This document shows positions 23,961-35,700 of a stretch of DNA of 64,000 bases, piece by piece. The stretch is from Taxawa tesnikishii (nom. ined.) (Eukaryota > Ascomycota > Dothideomycetes > Dothideales), in contig JAPDRO010000011.1 in assembly GCA_030247885.1 (NCBI GenBank), forward strand, positions 930,001 to 994,000, in the 5' to 3' direction. A program made the position numbers and the translations under genes. The notes under the pieces were generated by a model. It made no database searches and had not been told where the DNA came from. It saw nothing but the letters and a program-made list of their open reading frames with translations. Each line of letters begins with the position of its first letter. The stretch's first letter is position 1.

Positions 23961-24781
23961 ATGGCCGTCAATCCTAATGAAGCATCTAACGTTCATCGCC
24001 CGAAAGATCTCATCCCGTTTCCTGCGGCCAGCGACGAATTCCGCGATGCCCGATTTCGTTGTGCGCAAGCCTGCGAACGCTACAATGCACTATCCGTCAC
24101 CTCATCCTCCTTGGAGAGGGCCCAAGCCTGGCAAGCGTAGGTTGAAGCGCAAATAACAAAGGTTCAATCCGGGCTTATATTTTCGGTCAGGATTGTCAGA
24201 GATCAAGCGTGTGTGTACCCCTCAGATGCCCTGCCAGAAGTGCCCATGGTCAAGCCTCCTATCACAGTCTCATACGGCAGTAACTTGTGCATACACCCGT
24301 CGGTTTTCATCAACCAAAATTGCCTGATCGGTGATACCCCCTGTGTCCTATCACCATCGGCGCGCATACGCTCATCGGACCTTTTGTTCGTATCTACGGA
24401 GTGACGCATCCGCTTGACTGGCGGCAACGCAGAGGAAGAGAAGGCCCAAGTCTGGCGGGCGCGGTACGAATCGGTGAGAACGTGTGGATTGGTGACGGGG
24501 TCATTGTCATGTGAGTATACGCATGGCCCTGCCTATGACAGCGGAGCATATTCCAGACGTCTTACTTGTACCGCGCTGACGGCAGCAGGCCCGGTGTTAC
24601 GATCGGTGACGGGGCTGTCATTGGCGCGGCGGCGGTCGTCACGAGGGACATTCCGGCGTATCATCTTGCTATAGGTAACCCGGCAAAGGTTGTGAAGAAG
24701 GTGGTAGTAGATGCTCCTGACGCCGAAGGGTTGAAGTATGAGGAAACTACAGGAAGGGTGCTAGCATCGAGAGACTATTAG
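23961..24781 (+). CDS. Maltose/galactoside-type O-acetyltransferase (left-handed beta-helix)
   Basis: Acetyl-CoA-dependent sugar O-acetyltransferase of the NodL/LacA/Maa family. Exons 23961-24136, 24191-24510 and 24589-24781, with introns of 54 and 78 bp. The first intron removes an in-frame TAG and gives AQAWQAIVRD, matching the N-terminal Mac domain. Hexapeptide repeats follow: [35 protein letters not shown] with the catalytic His in [23 protein letters not shown], and [20 protein letters not shown]. It ends in PAKVVKKV, as the family does. About 229 residues. One frame slip at the C-run 24337-24341 falls just before CPITIG. It sits between two unrelated metabolic genes; no pathway is implied. 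Confidence 0.87.
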
Positions 24782-25140
24782 CTAGTACTACATACCTAGA
24801 AGTAGTATGATAATGTAGGCCGCGGAGTAGTAGAACAGGTAGGGTGATATCATACTAAATCGCAACTCATTAAGCTTTGACTATGATTTATGCATCATCT
24901 TAAGAATATAGTTAAGTCTGAGTCGCTCACTACCGTTTCCGCCTCCTTTTCTTTGTTGCCCTCGAGTATCTTCTCACCACTTCGCTTTGACCCCTGGATT
25001 TGCGCCCCTGCAGAAACAACGTTTGCACTAAGCCGAGCCAAGACCTCGCAGGTAAGTATACATAACCACATTGTCCCTTTCGCTATGGAGCATCCTTCGT
25101 ACGCTCTTGATTCTTTTAACAACAATCTTCTCTCCTTATA

Positions 25141-26747
25141 ATGCTGTCGGAAGAACATGGAACGGGCGACATCGCGGAAGATTTGCATCTGTTGTCGAAT
25201 CTCGAAAGGACAGACACCAACAGCAGACCAATTAAGGCAACGCGACTAGCCAAGGCCCTTGAGGTTCCTTGGTGGCCGATATTGTGCCGTTCATGGAAAC
25301 ATCTTTTGTTCTTTCTACTCCCGACTTTCGTTCAAAGCAGACTCAGTCCACGATCAAAGGCAAAACCCAAAGGCCGAACCCACCCGACAGCATGGCTCGA
25401 CGGCATGCGCGGCCTCGCCGCTTTCTTTGTGTTCTTAGACCATCTGTCATACTCCAACCATGATGTGTACACGGCGTGGGGCACTGGCGAAGGCAACCGC
25501 GAGTTCTTGAGGCTACCTTTGATCAGGTTTTTCTACACCGGCGCAGCCATGGTCGCGATTTTTTCGTGGTGTCCGGATACGCTCTGTCTTGCAAACCGAT
25601 CAAGCTGATGAGAGACGGGGACTGGGGATCCTTGCTGCACACCCTGTTCTCGTCTGTGTTCCGCAGGGCGATACGTCTCTTCCTGCCTTGTGTTGCCTCG
25701 ACGTTGTTGATCGTTTTCCTTGTCCGCATCGGAGTCTACGAATGGACCAGAGAAATCGCAAACGATCCGAAACGTTTCCCAATACGCCGCGAGCACCATC
25801 CCTGGCGTTACGATACGACATCAGAGCAATTGGCAGTTTGGGCTATGAAGATGTGGTCTTTTGTCAACCCGTACACCTTCGACATCAGAGAAGGGGACAG
25901 TGCTATCGACCTTGATGGCCATCTTTGGACCATCCCCGTCGAATTCGTAAGTCACTGTAATGATGATCTTGGCAGCGACTGATCTTACTCGTTCACAGAG
26001 AGCCTCACTCATCCTGTATCTCACACAGCTTGGTCTTTCTCGCCTGAAGCCAACTCTCCGCATGTTTGGCTTGGTTTCGTTGATGACCTGGGCCCACCAG
26101 ATGGAACGGTGGGAGATGATAATGTTTTATGGCGGCTTCCTCCTGGCGGAACTGGACATCCGCCGGCGCGCGAAGGTCGCGACGGACTCCTTTAGCAGTG
26201 CTCCTCTCAGCCCGGAGCCTTCCCGCGCCTGGTCTGCCGTGTACGTCCTGACCTTCCTAGGCGGTCTGTATCTTGGCGGTCAACCAGGCTCACACCTAGA
26301 ACACGCACCTGGTTGGGCTACTCTCAACGCTTGGATTCCAGGACATATCAAACATCGGCAGCGTTACTGGACCGGCTGGGGCGCACTCTTGTTAATTTGG
26401 TCGACATCGATTCATCCGCCACTCCAACGTCTCTTCACGAACAGCCTTGTCCAATACTTGGGCAAGATTTCTTTTCCGCTATACCTTATGCACGGCGCTG
26501 TCATCCACACTGTTGGGTATGGTGCTATGGACCTGTTATGGCGTCTAATGGGAAGGGACACGTTTTTAGAAAGGAAACTGGGTTCTGTATGGCGGCGATC
26601 TGCGTGATCGTCGTCACTGTCTGGGCAGCAGATGTGTTCATGCGAGTGGTAGATGTACCGACCATAAAATTTGCCAAATGGCTGGAGGAGAGGTGTGTTG
26701 TTCGGGAGAGCAAGGAGCAGGTCAGGGTGGGCATTACACCGGTGTAG
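25141..26747 (+). CDS. Acyltransferase-3 family integral membrane protein
   Basis: Transfers acyl groups to sugars or lipids at a membrane; in fungi many sit in secondary-metabolite or cell-wall loci. The hallmark TAWLDGMRGLAAFFVFLDHL contains the DGxRG and the conserved His. Exons 25141-25946 and 25999-26747, with a 52-bp intron. Several hydrophobic helices are visible (HLLFFLLPTFV, LFLPCVASTLLIVFLV, ICVIVVTVWAADVFM), giving about 518 residues and roughly ten passes. The frame slips at T-runs 25559-25564 and 26563-26567; one more T in each yields FFVVSGYALS and a final helix that ends ..VRVGITPV. Donor and acceptor are unknown. Confidence 0.88.
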
Positions 26748-27471
26748 CACTTTGGTAAGCGGTATAGCAGTGTAGCACTTCACGTTGATACACGACATTG
26801 TCACGTAATCTTCGCGCCCAAGCAAGCTAGCCACCGGTCTACCCGAATGAGTTAGCCTGTCTAGGTAGATCTACTATGGGTCAGTTTCGGGTCTAGATAT
26901 ATAGTGTTATACCACTATACTACGAAGTAAAGTACTGCACTAGTATAATGCTTACTTTGAAGTAAGTTATATTCCTTTTATAGGCAGACAGCTATAAGTA
27001 GTAATATATGTTGGGGCGAATATATTGAACAAGGTGGAGCGGTGAACTGCGTCTGGGTCTGTCGAGATAATTGCTAGTAGAGGGTTGGTGTAAGATCGTT
27101 GGTTTCAGGTGGGGAGAAGCAGAGCCGTAGGTGAAGGATAAGAACGATCGCCTGGATTAGAGTTAATATCAAGCTTCAAGCTAGCGCCAACCTTCATCAT
27201 GCAGACCTGAAGGCGCACAGATAGAGTGAGCGAAGTGTGAGTGTCGGTTGAGTCAATCCAAACTCCCAAGTGCTCTGTAACATTTTTATCGCAATCTTAT
27301 CGAAGCTTGACAGTTCTACCTCTCTCATAGCTCCGACACTACCTTTGGACACTATCTCTTAAACGATGCGCCCTAGTCCTAACCTTATCGCTCTGGCAAT
27401 CCGGTTATCACTGACCGAAATCGTGGTCAACATCGTCTGGCATTTCTGCATTCGACAGTAATGTCCACGGC
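26748..27471. other. Intergenic, A+T-rich patch, no gene
   Basis: Convergent 3' flanks. A small A+T-rich patch at about 26860-27010 could be a RIP-worn fragment but shows no ends. The motif GTGTAGCACTT occurs twice (about 26742 and 26770). Confidence 0.45.
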
Positions 27472-28923
27472 TCATGTCCTGGTCTTGGAACGCCCCAGAT
27501 ACGACGCTCCAATACAGAGCGCGCTCACTGCCATCGAACAGCCAGTGAAGATAATCATTTCTTTGTATCGCGCGCAACCGTAATCGTTCAAGTCGACAAC
27601 AGGACGCAACAAAGCCGCACTGATCGGTCCGGCCAAAACGTTTCCGGTACCTTGGGCGAAAGAGAACACACAGAATGTCGGAAGTGCTGCGCTCGGGTCT
27701 GCAGTCACGGCTGTGCCCATTCTGACTCTCATGGCCATAAAAGCGTAGGCGAAGAAGCCATACGAGAGTGCAAATATGACCAGAGGTGCTAGAGACCGTG
27801 CAAGGCCCCAGGCTGTCCATGATACCACTGCCCCGACAACGGATGAGGACAAGAGGAGGATGTTCAGTGACAAACCGCCGTCCGAGAGGTAGCCAAACGT
27901 GAACTGACCGCCCACTTGCGCCATACTCATGAGAGCAAGAAGCATGGCCCCAATGCGGGGTTGAAGCCGAGTGATGAGGCGTACGATGGCAAGTACAATG
28001 ACGGTAGATAGAAACCCAGACTGTAAGCGACTGTCGACAGGAAGTAGAACCAGAAGAGAGGTTCCTTGAAAAACGACCAATTAGTCGGTGCAGGGGCACT
28101 GCTGCGCGATGTAGGGAGTCTCCTCTTCAAAAGAGGAAGTAGCGGTGCCGTCATTATGCATGTTGCCACGGCCAGGGCTCTCAGTGTTGTCTTGTATCCG
28201 TATCTGTTCAGTAGAGCTTCATTAACGAATGGGTAAGCGACACCCGATGCTCCGGATGATCCGAGCATGATGCCCCAAGCAAGACCGCGGCGGGCGACCC
28301 ACCACTCGTTGACCAGGCTGACCACGGGATAGAAGATGATGAGATAACCGACTGTACTGCATTAATTTTGGCCCCAAAACGGCGGAACAGCTTTTCACCT
28401 CCGTAGATAACACCTTGAGTTGCGACGAGCGAACCAACCGTGTCAACAAAAGATCCACCGATAAGTCCTGCAAGGCAGAGAACCCATCCGGCCCAGACCA
28501 TGTGTATCTGATAATTTGCATAGCGTTTGACGAGCGGCGCCATGATCGGCGCTCCGAAGTAAGTTATTCCCGTCGCAATACTCCCCACGTATGTGATGAA
28601 CGGGCTGTTTGCAAACTGTGGAATGCCGGAATAGTACTCTTGAAACACACCGAACGATAACGGGAACCCTGAAGCCATTGTAAGCCGTCGAGCCAGACAC
28701 ATTGCGACTCATCAAGCTTACCCCAAAGGATGGCTTCGAGGACGAAGGCTGCGCACAGCACTCGCCATGCCGACGCGCCTCCATCGACGCGTCCGAGGCT
28801 TTGATCTGTCGTCCGCGTTTCTAACTCTGACAATCGCTCATCTTGTGTACCATTATGAGGGGAGTTGCGGTCCAAGCGATCCGACAAACTGTCAAGCTCG
28901 AGAGAAGGCAATGCTGTGTCCAT
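27472..28923 (-). CDS. MFS transporter, monocarboxylate-type
   Basis: Twelve-helix permease of the fungal MCT-like group, probably at the plasma membrane. Exons 28723-or-so to 28923, 28399-28668 and 27472-28351, with introns of 53 bp (28669-28721) and 47 bp (28352-28398). Splicing yields ILWGFPLSFGVFQEYY and then YGVGYLIIFYPVVSLVNEWW, the hallmark of the family, followed by RRGLAWGIMLGSSGASGV. A hydrophilic N-terminus of about 45 residues precedes helix 1. About 450 residues. One frame slip lies at GGGG 27957-27960, where one more C (coding strand) gives LGFNPRIGAMLLALMSMAQV. The substrate is unknown. Confidence 0.87.
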
Positions 28924-29160
28924 GACGAGGAGATACGGACAGCGGTATGCACTAGATCATGGATCAACAGCGATCAAACCGGTGTTTATATGCCTAATTG
29001 CTAATCGCTGTCACTCATAGGGCGTGACGGATATGAAACAAATTTTTATTTTGTAGCGGTTACCCTCGGCTGACATACGGACATCCTGCAAACTTGTCCC
29101 GTAAATTAACCGTTCCTCTAAGATTTTGACTCCTGAATACCGCGCTTCCGAACTGGTCTA

Positions 29161-29185
29161 TGATACCTCGGCAAAAGTCTGCGTA
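29161..29185 (+). repeat. Left terminal inverted repeat of the Tc1/mariner element
   Basis: Preceded by TA at 29159-29160. Its reverse complement recurs at 41661-41685 with a single mismatch. Confidence 0.9.
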
Positions 29186-29528
29186 ATTCCCCGAATCCTC
29201 CGAATCTAGAAGCCTACCCTCTAATATACTACCCTATGCTCTATACCTATAATACTAGCAATTAACTAGCAAACTAAGTATAGAATAGTTTAGATCTTAA
29301 AGGTTTATATAGTAACTTAAAAATAGTAATTTTCTTTAGTATCTAATATACTAGCTATTATTTTAAAGGTAAGTCTAAATCCTATTTACTATACTTATAA
29401 TATAGTTATATACTATATTACTACTAATATAATTCTAAGTATATATAAGGGTATCTTTTATTCTTTTATATATAAAGTTATTATTACTACTTTATAGATT
29501 TATATTAAAATATAGTTAAAAGAGTTAC

Positions 29529-29755
29529 TATAATAAGGAAAACCTTATATTAAGTTAAGTTAAGACTATAAAAAGTAGCTACGTAAGTAGTAATAAAGAT
29601 AATAGTTAGTAAGATATAAGATAAGAATAAGATATAAAAAGAATAGTTATTAATTAAATAAGTAACTATCTTATATATAGACTAAATAAGTAGAAATTAA
29701 AGGTAACTTTTACGTAACTAATAACTTATAACTATTTAATAGCTACTTTACTATA
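29529..29755 (-). repeat. LTR (3') of copy 1
   Basis: Aligns end to end with 40475-40701 and with 61587-61813. All three are 227 bp. Confidence 0.9.
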
Positions 29756-32700
29756 TACTTTCCTTCCCTCTTAAGTACTCGTCCTCTAAGTACTATATAA
29801 ACTATACTTATTATATGTCTCTAGGAGTTATATAATCTACTTATTTATTAAGGAAAGACGAAAATAAAAACTAGTAAGAATAGTATAAATAACTACTCTA
29901 GTTAAAATAAGTAGTTAAGATAAGACTCTTAGTTAGTATTTATATTAAAAGCTCTACTACGAGGACTTTTACTAGAATTATTCTCGTTAGAAATATTTAT
30001 TATTAATTCTTTTCTTTTACCTTTACTATTAGTATCCTTTTTAGAACTTTCTTTTAAACTAATAGACTTTACTAACTTATTACCTAAAGAGACCTTATTA
30101 TATCTTTACTTATAGCGATTATAAGACTTTATTAAATAGTACTAAGCCTCGGCGTTTATAGTTATATAAAAGTAAATATAAAACTTACGTATAGCGTTAG
30201 CGTAATACTTATTAATAAACTTCTTTCGCTTTTTATTATTAGTACTAAAAAGGATAGCGCGCTCGATTAAGGTACGAGGGTTTACTTACGTAGTACGCTC
30301 TACGATTACTTAGAATACTACGCTATCTATAATATAGGGGATAACTATTAGAAAAGTATACGTAATTATACTATATATTTAAGGATATCTAGAAGGTATA
30401 AATAGAAGTAAAGTAAGCTTTAAGTAACTAAGAGTAAGAGTAGTTTAGTTATTAGTTTTAGTATTAATTTCTAGAGTACTAAGGTCCTCTTTAATAGCTA
30501 TATACTATAGGAATACTATTACCTTCTTCTTAACTAGTCCTCTATTAAAACCGTAAAGGAAGTATAGTAGAGTAATATATACTTCTTTAGCTTTATAAGG
30601 AACTTCCTCTTACTATAAGCTATACTTCTCTTTATCCTCCTTACTTTAGATCTTATTATTAATGCGAATAATAACTTTACTAGAAGTCTTATTATTACTA
30701 CGCTTCTATACGTTATACTACTATTCTTTAAAATACTAGTAAATACTTTTAATTAAGATTATATAGTTATTCTTCGTCTTATTTATTAGGGATATAGTTC
30801 CTTAGATTATATTAGTACTATTACTAGCTAGAAGATAGTCCGGATAGTTATCTAAGTAACGGAATTTAGTCTTACTAACTCTAGTCGCGTACTTATAGTA
30901 GTATAAGTAGGAAACTAACTATTAATTATAATCGGGCTATAAGTATACGTAGGCTAGATAGTATAGTATATCTTAACGGATAACTTACTAAGTATAGCTA
31001 TAATAGACGTTACGTAACTAGCCTTAATTAGATTAACTAGTAGGAAGACGAAGATAATACTTATATATAGTAAGCTCTTTTAGTATATCCTTTATAAGGT
31101 CCTCTTTAAATAGCTAGTCGAATATATTAATATTAATAGTACTATCCTTCTAAAACTAGTTATAAGTACTTAGAGAAATAGACTCTATAATAGCTCTATA
31201 ATCGTATTTTTTAGCTAGAGGAATATAGTACTAATATTTATAGAGACTATAAGTATTAAAAGTACGAGCTAGCCTACGAGACTTATAGAATTAATTTATA
31301 GTTTTAAGGTTAGTTTTAAGCTTCTAAGCTTTACTAAATAAGAACTCTCTTATACGCATAATTAGCTACTTTCTACTAAGGGCTTTAATATAGTATTTAA
31401 CTTTCTAATAGAGTCGGAAAAGGTATACCTTATAAAATACTTTATTATCCTTATTAATAGTACGTAGTACCTTCTTTATTAAGTTAGTAATATTAGGATC
31501 TAATATCTTACTTAGGAGTTAATTAATCTCTTTTTAAAGAGCTTTATATTTCCTACTAATCTAGTAACTATAGCTACTTTTTTCTTTAGAACTATTTCCT
31601 TTATATTTTCCTTATATCGCTCTTTCTCCTCCTCCGAATTAGATAAGATAAGATCCTTAGGTATCTTATTATTATTTATATTCTTACGGAGATTATTACC
31701 GAGGTTATAAGTATTTTATCTACTAGGATTATTATATAAATTAGTAAGAGTATTTAGATTTTAATTAAGAAGTATACTAGCTATTATTCTACGCTTACGT
31801 TCCTTTACTTCCTTCTCTTTAATCTTACGTCTTATTCCTTCTAAAAGTAATAAAAGAGGAGAGCTCTCTAGTATAAGTATATTTATATTATTAATATTTA
31901 TAAGTAGAGTTTAAGCGTAGCTACTATATAATAGTTTAATATTAGCGACTTTATAAACTTCTCCTTACTTATTAATAGTATATCCTAGTATAGTTAGGTA
32001 CTCGTATTCTCCTTAATTAAATAGTAAATATCTCTTAGAATACTCTTTAATATTTTCTAAGTCCCTAGGCTAAAATAACTAACTCTTCTTAGAACTTTTA
32101 CCTCTAGTATAGTTACGATATATATACTTATAAAGGAACGCGTAAACTACCTACTTTATAGTAAACTCCTTTTTAGCTAGTCGTCTTATTTTAAAGAGAA
32201 TTATACTACTAAAGTTAAACTAAAAGATATTTATATTTCTTATAATTTACTATAAACTATAGAGAGTTCTCCTAGCTTTTACTTACTCGTCTCTTCTATT
32301 AAGAAGAAGTCTTTCCGATCGGATAGTATCTTCGAAGTCTTCTTAAAAGTTTAGTTTAAAGGTTATTCTTCTCCTATAGTAGTCCTATAGTAGTAGGAAC
32401 TAGTATTTACTTAGTCTTTCTTTTTCCTAGGAGATTTTATTACTTAAGTTAAAGGCTACGTAGTAGTATTCGTCGTTATTACTAATCCTCTTTACTTCTT
32501 TAAATACTTAGTAAAATAACTCGGAAATTAGAACGATAGGGTTATTAGCTTTAGTAGTACTAATAACTTAACTACTAGGTAAGTTAAGTTACGACATAGT
32601 AAGTCGTAAGTATAGTTAGACTTTAGTAAATATATAGTAAGGAAATACTATCTTCTAGTAGGTTTTTAAGGTGTCCGTAACTACCGTACTTACGAATCGT

Positions 32701-35700
32701 AGTAGCGTTATTAGTAGTAACTTTAGAGCGTAGTTTTTAGAGGATTTATAGTCTAGTATATAAATTTAGATGTTTATTATATATTTTACTTCCTTAAAGG
32801 GAAACATAGTTAATATTCGAAGATTTCGGTTTTAAAAGTATCTTTCCTTTTACTTCTTTCTTATTACTCCTTATTACTATTATTACTTAATCCTTTTAAT
32901 TTATAGTATAAAAGGAACATCTTTTTATATAAATATAAACTTTTTATCCTACGAGCTTTACGCTTTTATTTAGTAATAAGATAAGACTATTATCTTAGGT
33001 AATTAAATAAAGGCCTTATTACGAAAGGGAAATATAAGAATAATAAAGAAATAAATAATAAAAGAGATTATTAAGAGAGTTAATAAAGGAAATTATCTAA
33101 AGAAATAAATAGAAAGATTATTAAAATAATATAGAAATATACCTCCCTTTCTCTATAAGTCTATCCTTAGACTTAAGTTTTTATATAGCTCTTAGAGTTA
33201 TATAAAACCTAGCCTACTAGCTAGCTAGCTACTTTATATAATTCTTATACTATAATAAATCGAATCCTTACGATATGCTAACGATTACCTTTAGGCCTAT
33301 ATTTCTAATATCTATAAGTAATTTGTCCTCTAGTTCCTCGTCTTATAAATTAATTTCTAATCCTTTATCTTTAGGTAAAGGTATATCGCCTTTAGTAGCT
33401 ACTAACTAATCTTATAGCTATTTAGGTATAGTTAGAAAGATAAGCTAAATCTATAGTTTTAGTTAATTTCGAGTATAAGTCCCCTTTATTTTAATATTAT
33501 CTAAGGTTTCTAGTACGTAGGTACTTATAAGAGTAACGCTTTTAATTCTAGAAGGACTATACTATTAAAATAGTAGCTTATCTCTCCGAATTTTCTTACG
33601 TTTTATATTATAAATAAGGACTTCTTATTCGACGTTTAGCTATTCGAACGTAGTATTCTTTTAATTATTAAATTCCTCTACGTTTTACTCTTATATTCGC
33701 TATTAGTATAGTAGTATATTCTCTAGGACTTTATCTTAGCGTATTAACTATTATACGCGTATAGCTACTAAATCTATAGTAGTTTTAATAGTACTTTAGT
33801 TTAGTACTTACTATAATAGGAATTTTAGTTTAATTAGAAGAATAACATCTCTTTTATATAGGATCTATACTAGAGATATATTAATAGATCGCCTTAGCGT
33901 AATTTAGTCTACTTATAAGGTTTTTAGTAACTATATATTTTAAGGCTTACTAAACTCGGAAGTAAGCTTTAATAAGTAGTTAATAAAGTTCAAATATCTA
34001 CGTTTTATTAATCTATTACCTTTAGGATAATAAGTAGAAGTAATAATCTTCCGAATTTTATATTATATAACTAACGTAAATATATAGCTAAAGTTCTTAA
34101 GTCCTTCGTCGCTAATTAGTTTAGCGAAGTACTTATATTTATAAATAACGTCCTTATAAAGGAATCTTATAATAGCCTAGCTATTAGGCTTACGTAATAC
34201 TCTAGCCTCTAGCTACTTTAATATTAATTCTCTAGTAATAACGAGGTATTCCTTACTACTAGACGTAAGTATAGAAATAATATTTACTAACTATACTTCT
34301 CTAAGGACTTACTAGTAAACCGAATATAATTCCTTTATATCCTTATAGTTAGTACGTATCTAGTACTCTAGGTAGCTTACGTAGTATCTAGAAATATCTT
34401 TAAAGGTATTATTTTACTAGTAATAGTTAGCGACCTTTTTATAAGTAGCTTCTTATCCTTAGTAGCTACTTTTATTATATAGGCTTTAAATAATCTTTCG
34501 CCTTTAATCCTCGCTATTAATTACTCGCTATAGTAGTATATTCCTAGTATTTCTCCGAAATAGATACTAACTATAAACTAGATAGTTAAGCGCTTCTTTC
34601 TTAAATACGTAAAATTCCTTAAGATTTATAGTTATAAGCTTTTTTAAAGTCGTAAGGTATTCCGCTATTTTCTAAGATTTCTCTAAGTAACCTTTTACTA
34701 ATAATATTCTAATAGTAGCTACTATAGTTATAGGGTATATTTTAATACTTTTATTAACTATAATAGTATATATAGAAGTAGTAAATAAATCTACGTTAAT
34801 AACTATATTAATATCTTACTCGTTTAGTATATTATCGTTATCCGAAGAATAATAAGGTCTCTAAGATAGCGCATTTATAGTAGTATATTTAGTACTAGGT
34901 ATATATTAAACCTCGAATATAAATAGTCGTATCTAAGCTACTTATTAAGCTATAATAAAACTAGGAAAATCCGAGGACGATTTATTAAGCTACGCTACTA
35001 GCGTTTTAGTATTAATTTTTAAAATAAAGAATACGCTATATAGATATAAGCGTACTTTCTTTAGGGCCTTAAGTACTCCTCTATATTCGCGTTTTCTAGT
35101 ATTATAGCCGGATTTTATAGTCGTCTAGAGGCTACTTTTATATCGTATTAAATGCCGTCTCTTTTTATTATCTCTAGTTAATTACATTAAGATAGCTCCC
35201 TATTTGCGAAGGCTAGAATCTATAGCTAGAATAATAGATCTTACTCCTTTAGTATAATTAATAGACTTTAGTACTAGAGTATTAGTAAGCTTCGCCTTTA
35301 GTAACTTAACTACTTATTTAGCTAGTTTTCTAAAGGAAAATACTACGTCTTTTATATAAGTTTATATAGTAGTACTACTATATATATAAAGTTTTTTACT
35401 TAGAGACGATAGTATAAGCTTAAGCTAAGGAATACTTAAATATTTATAATATTCTTGAACTTATCTTATTTTAAGATCTTAATAACCTTAATAGTATCTA
35501 AATATTTACCTTCTAAGTTATAAATATAACTAACGATCTTAATTCCGAATATATAGAATTAGGATTTTCTTTTAGTAATAATATAACTAGTACGTTCTAA
35601 ATTCGTAAGAATACTATCTAGTTAATAGATATACTTTAAAACGTATTTTTAGATACTAGGTACTACTTCTACGTTTCCTTCTTTATTAACTAGGCCTTTA

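Noticed and set aside
24155-24175. tRNA T-loop-like GGTTCAATCC
   Set aside because: It lies inside the intron of the acetyltransferase and has no matching acceptor, D or anticodon arms.
24137-24190. In-frame TAG in the O-acetyltransferase, a possible nonsense mutation
   Set aside because: A 54-bp intron with GTAGGT donor and GTCAG acceptor removes it and restores the conserved WQAIVRD segment.
26860-27010. A+T-rich patch as a transposon remnant
   Set aside because: Too short, without ends or coding traces; may be ordinary 3' flank.
1-28923. Wholesale pseudogenisation of housekeeping genes
   Set aside because: The breaks are almost all one-base deficits in homopolymers, in genes a filamentous ascomycete normally keeps, while splice sites and catalytic residues are intact.
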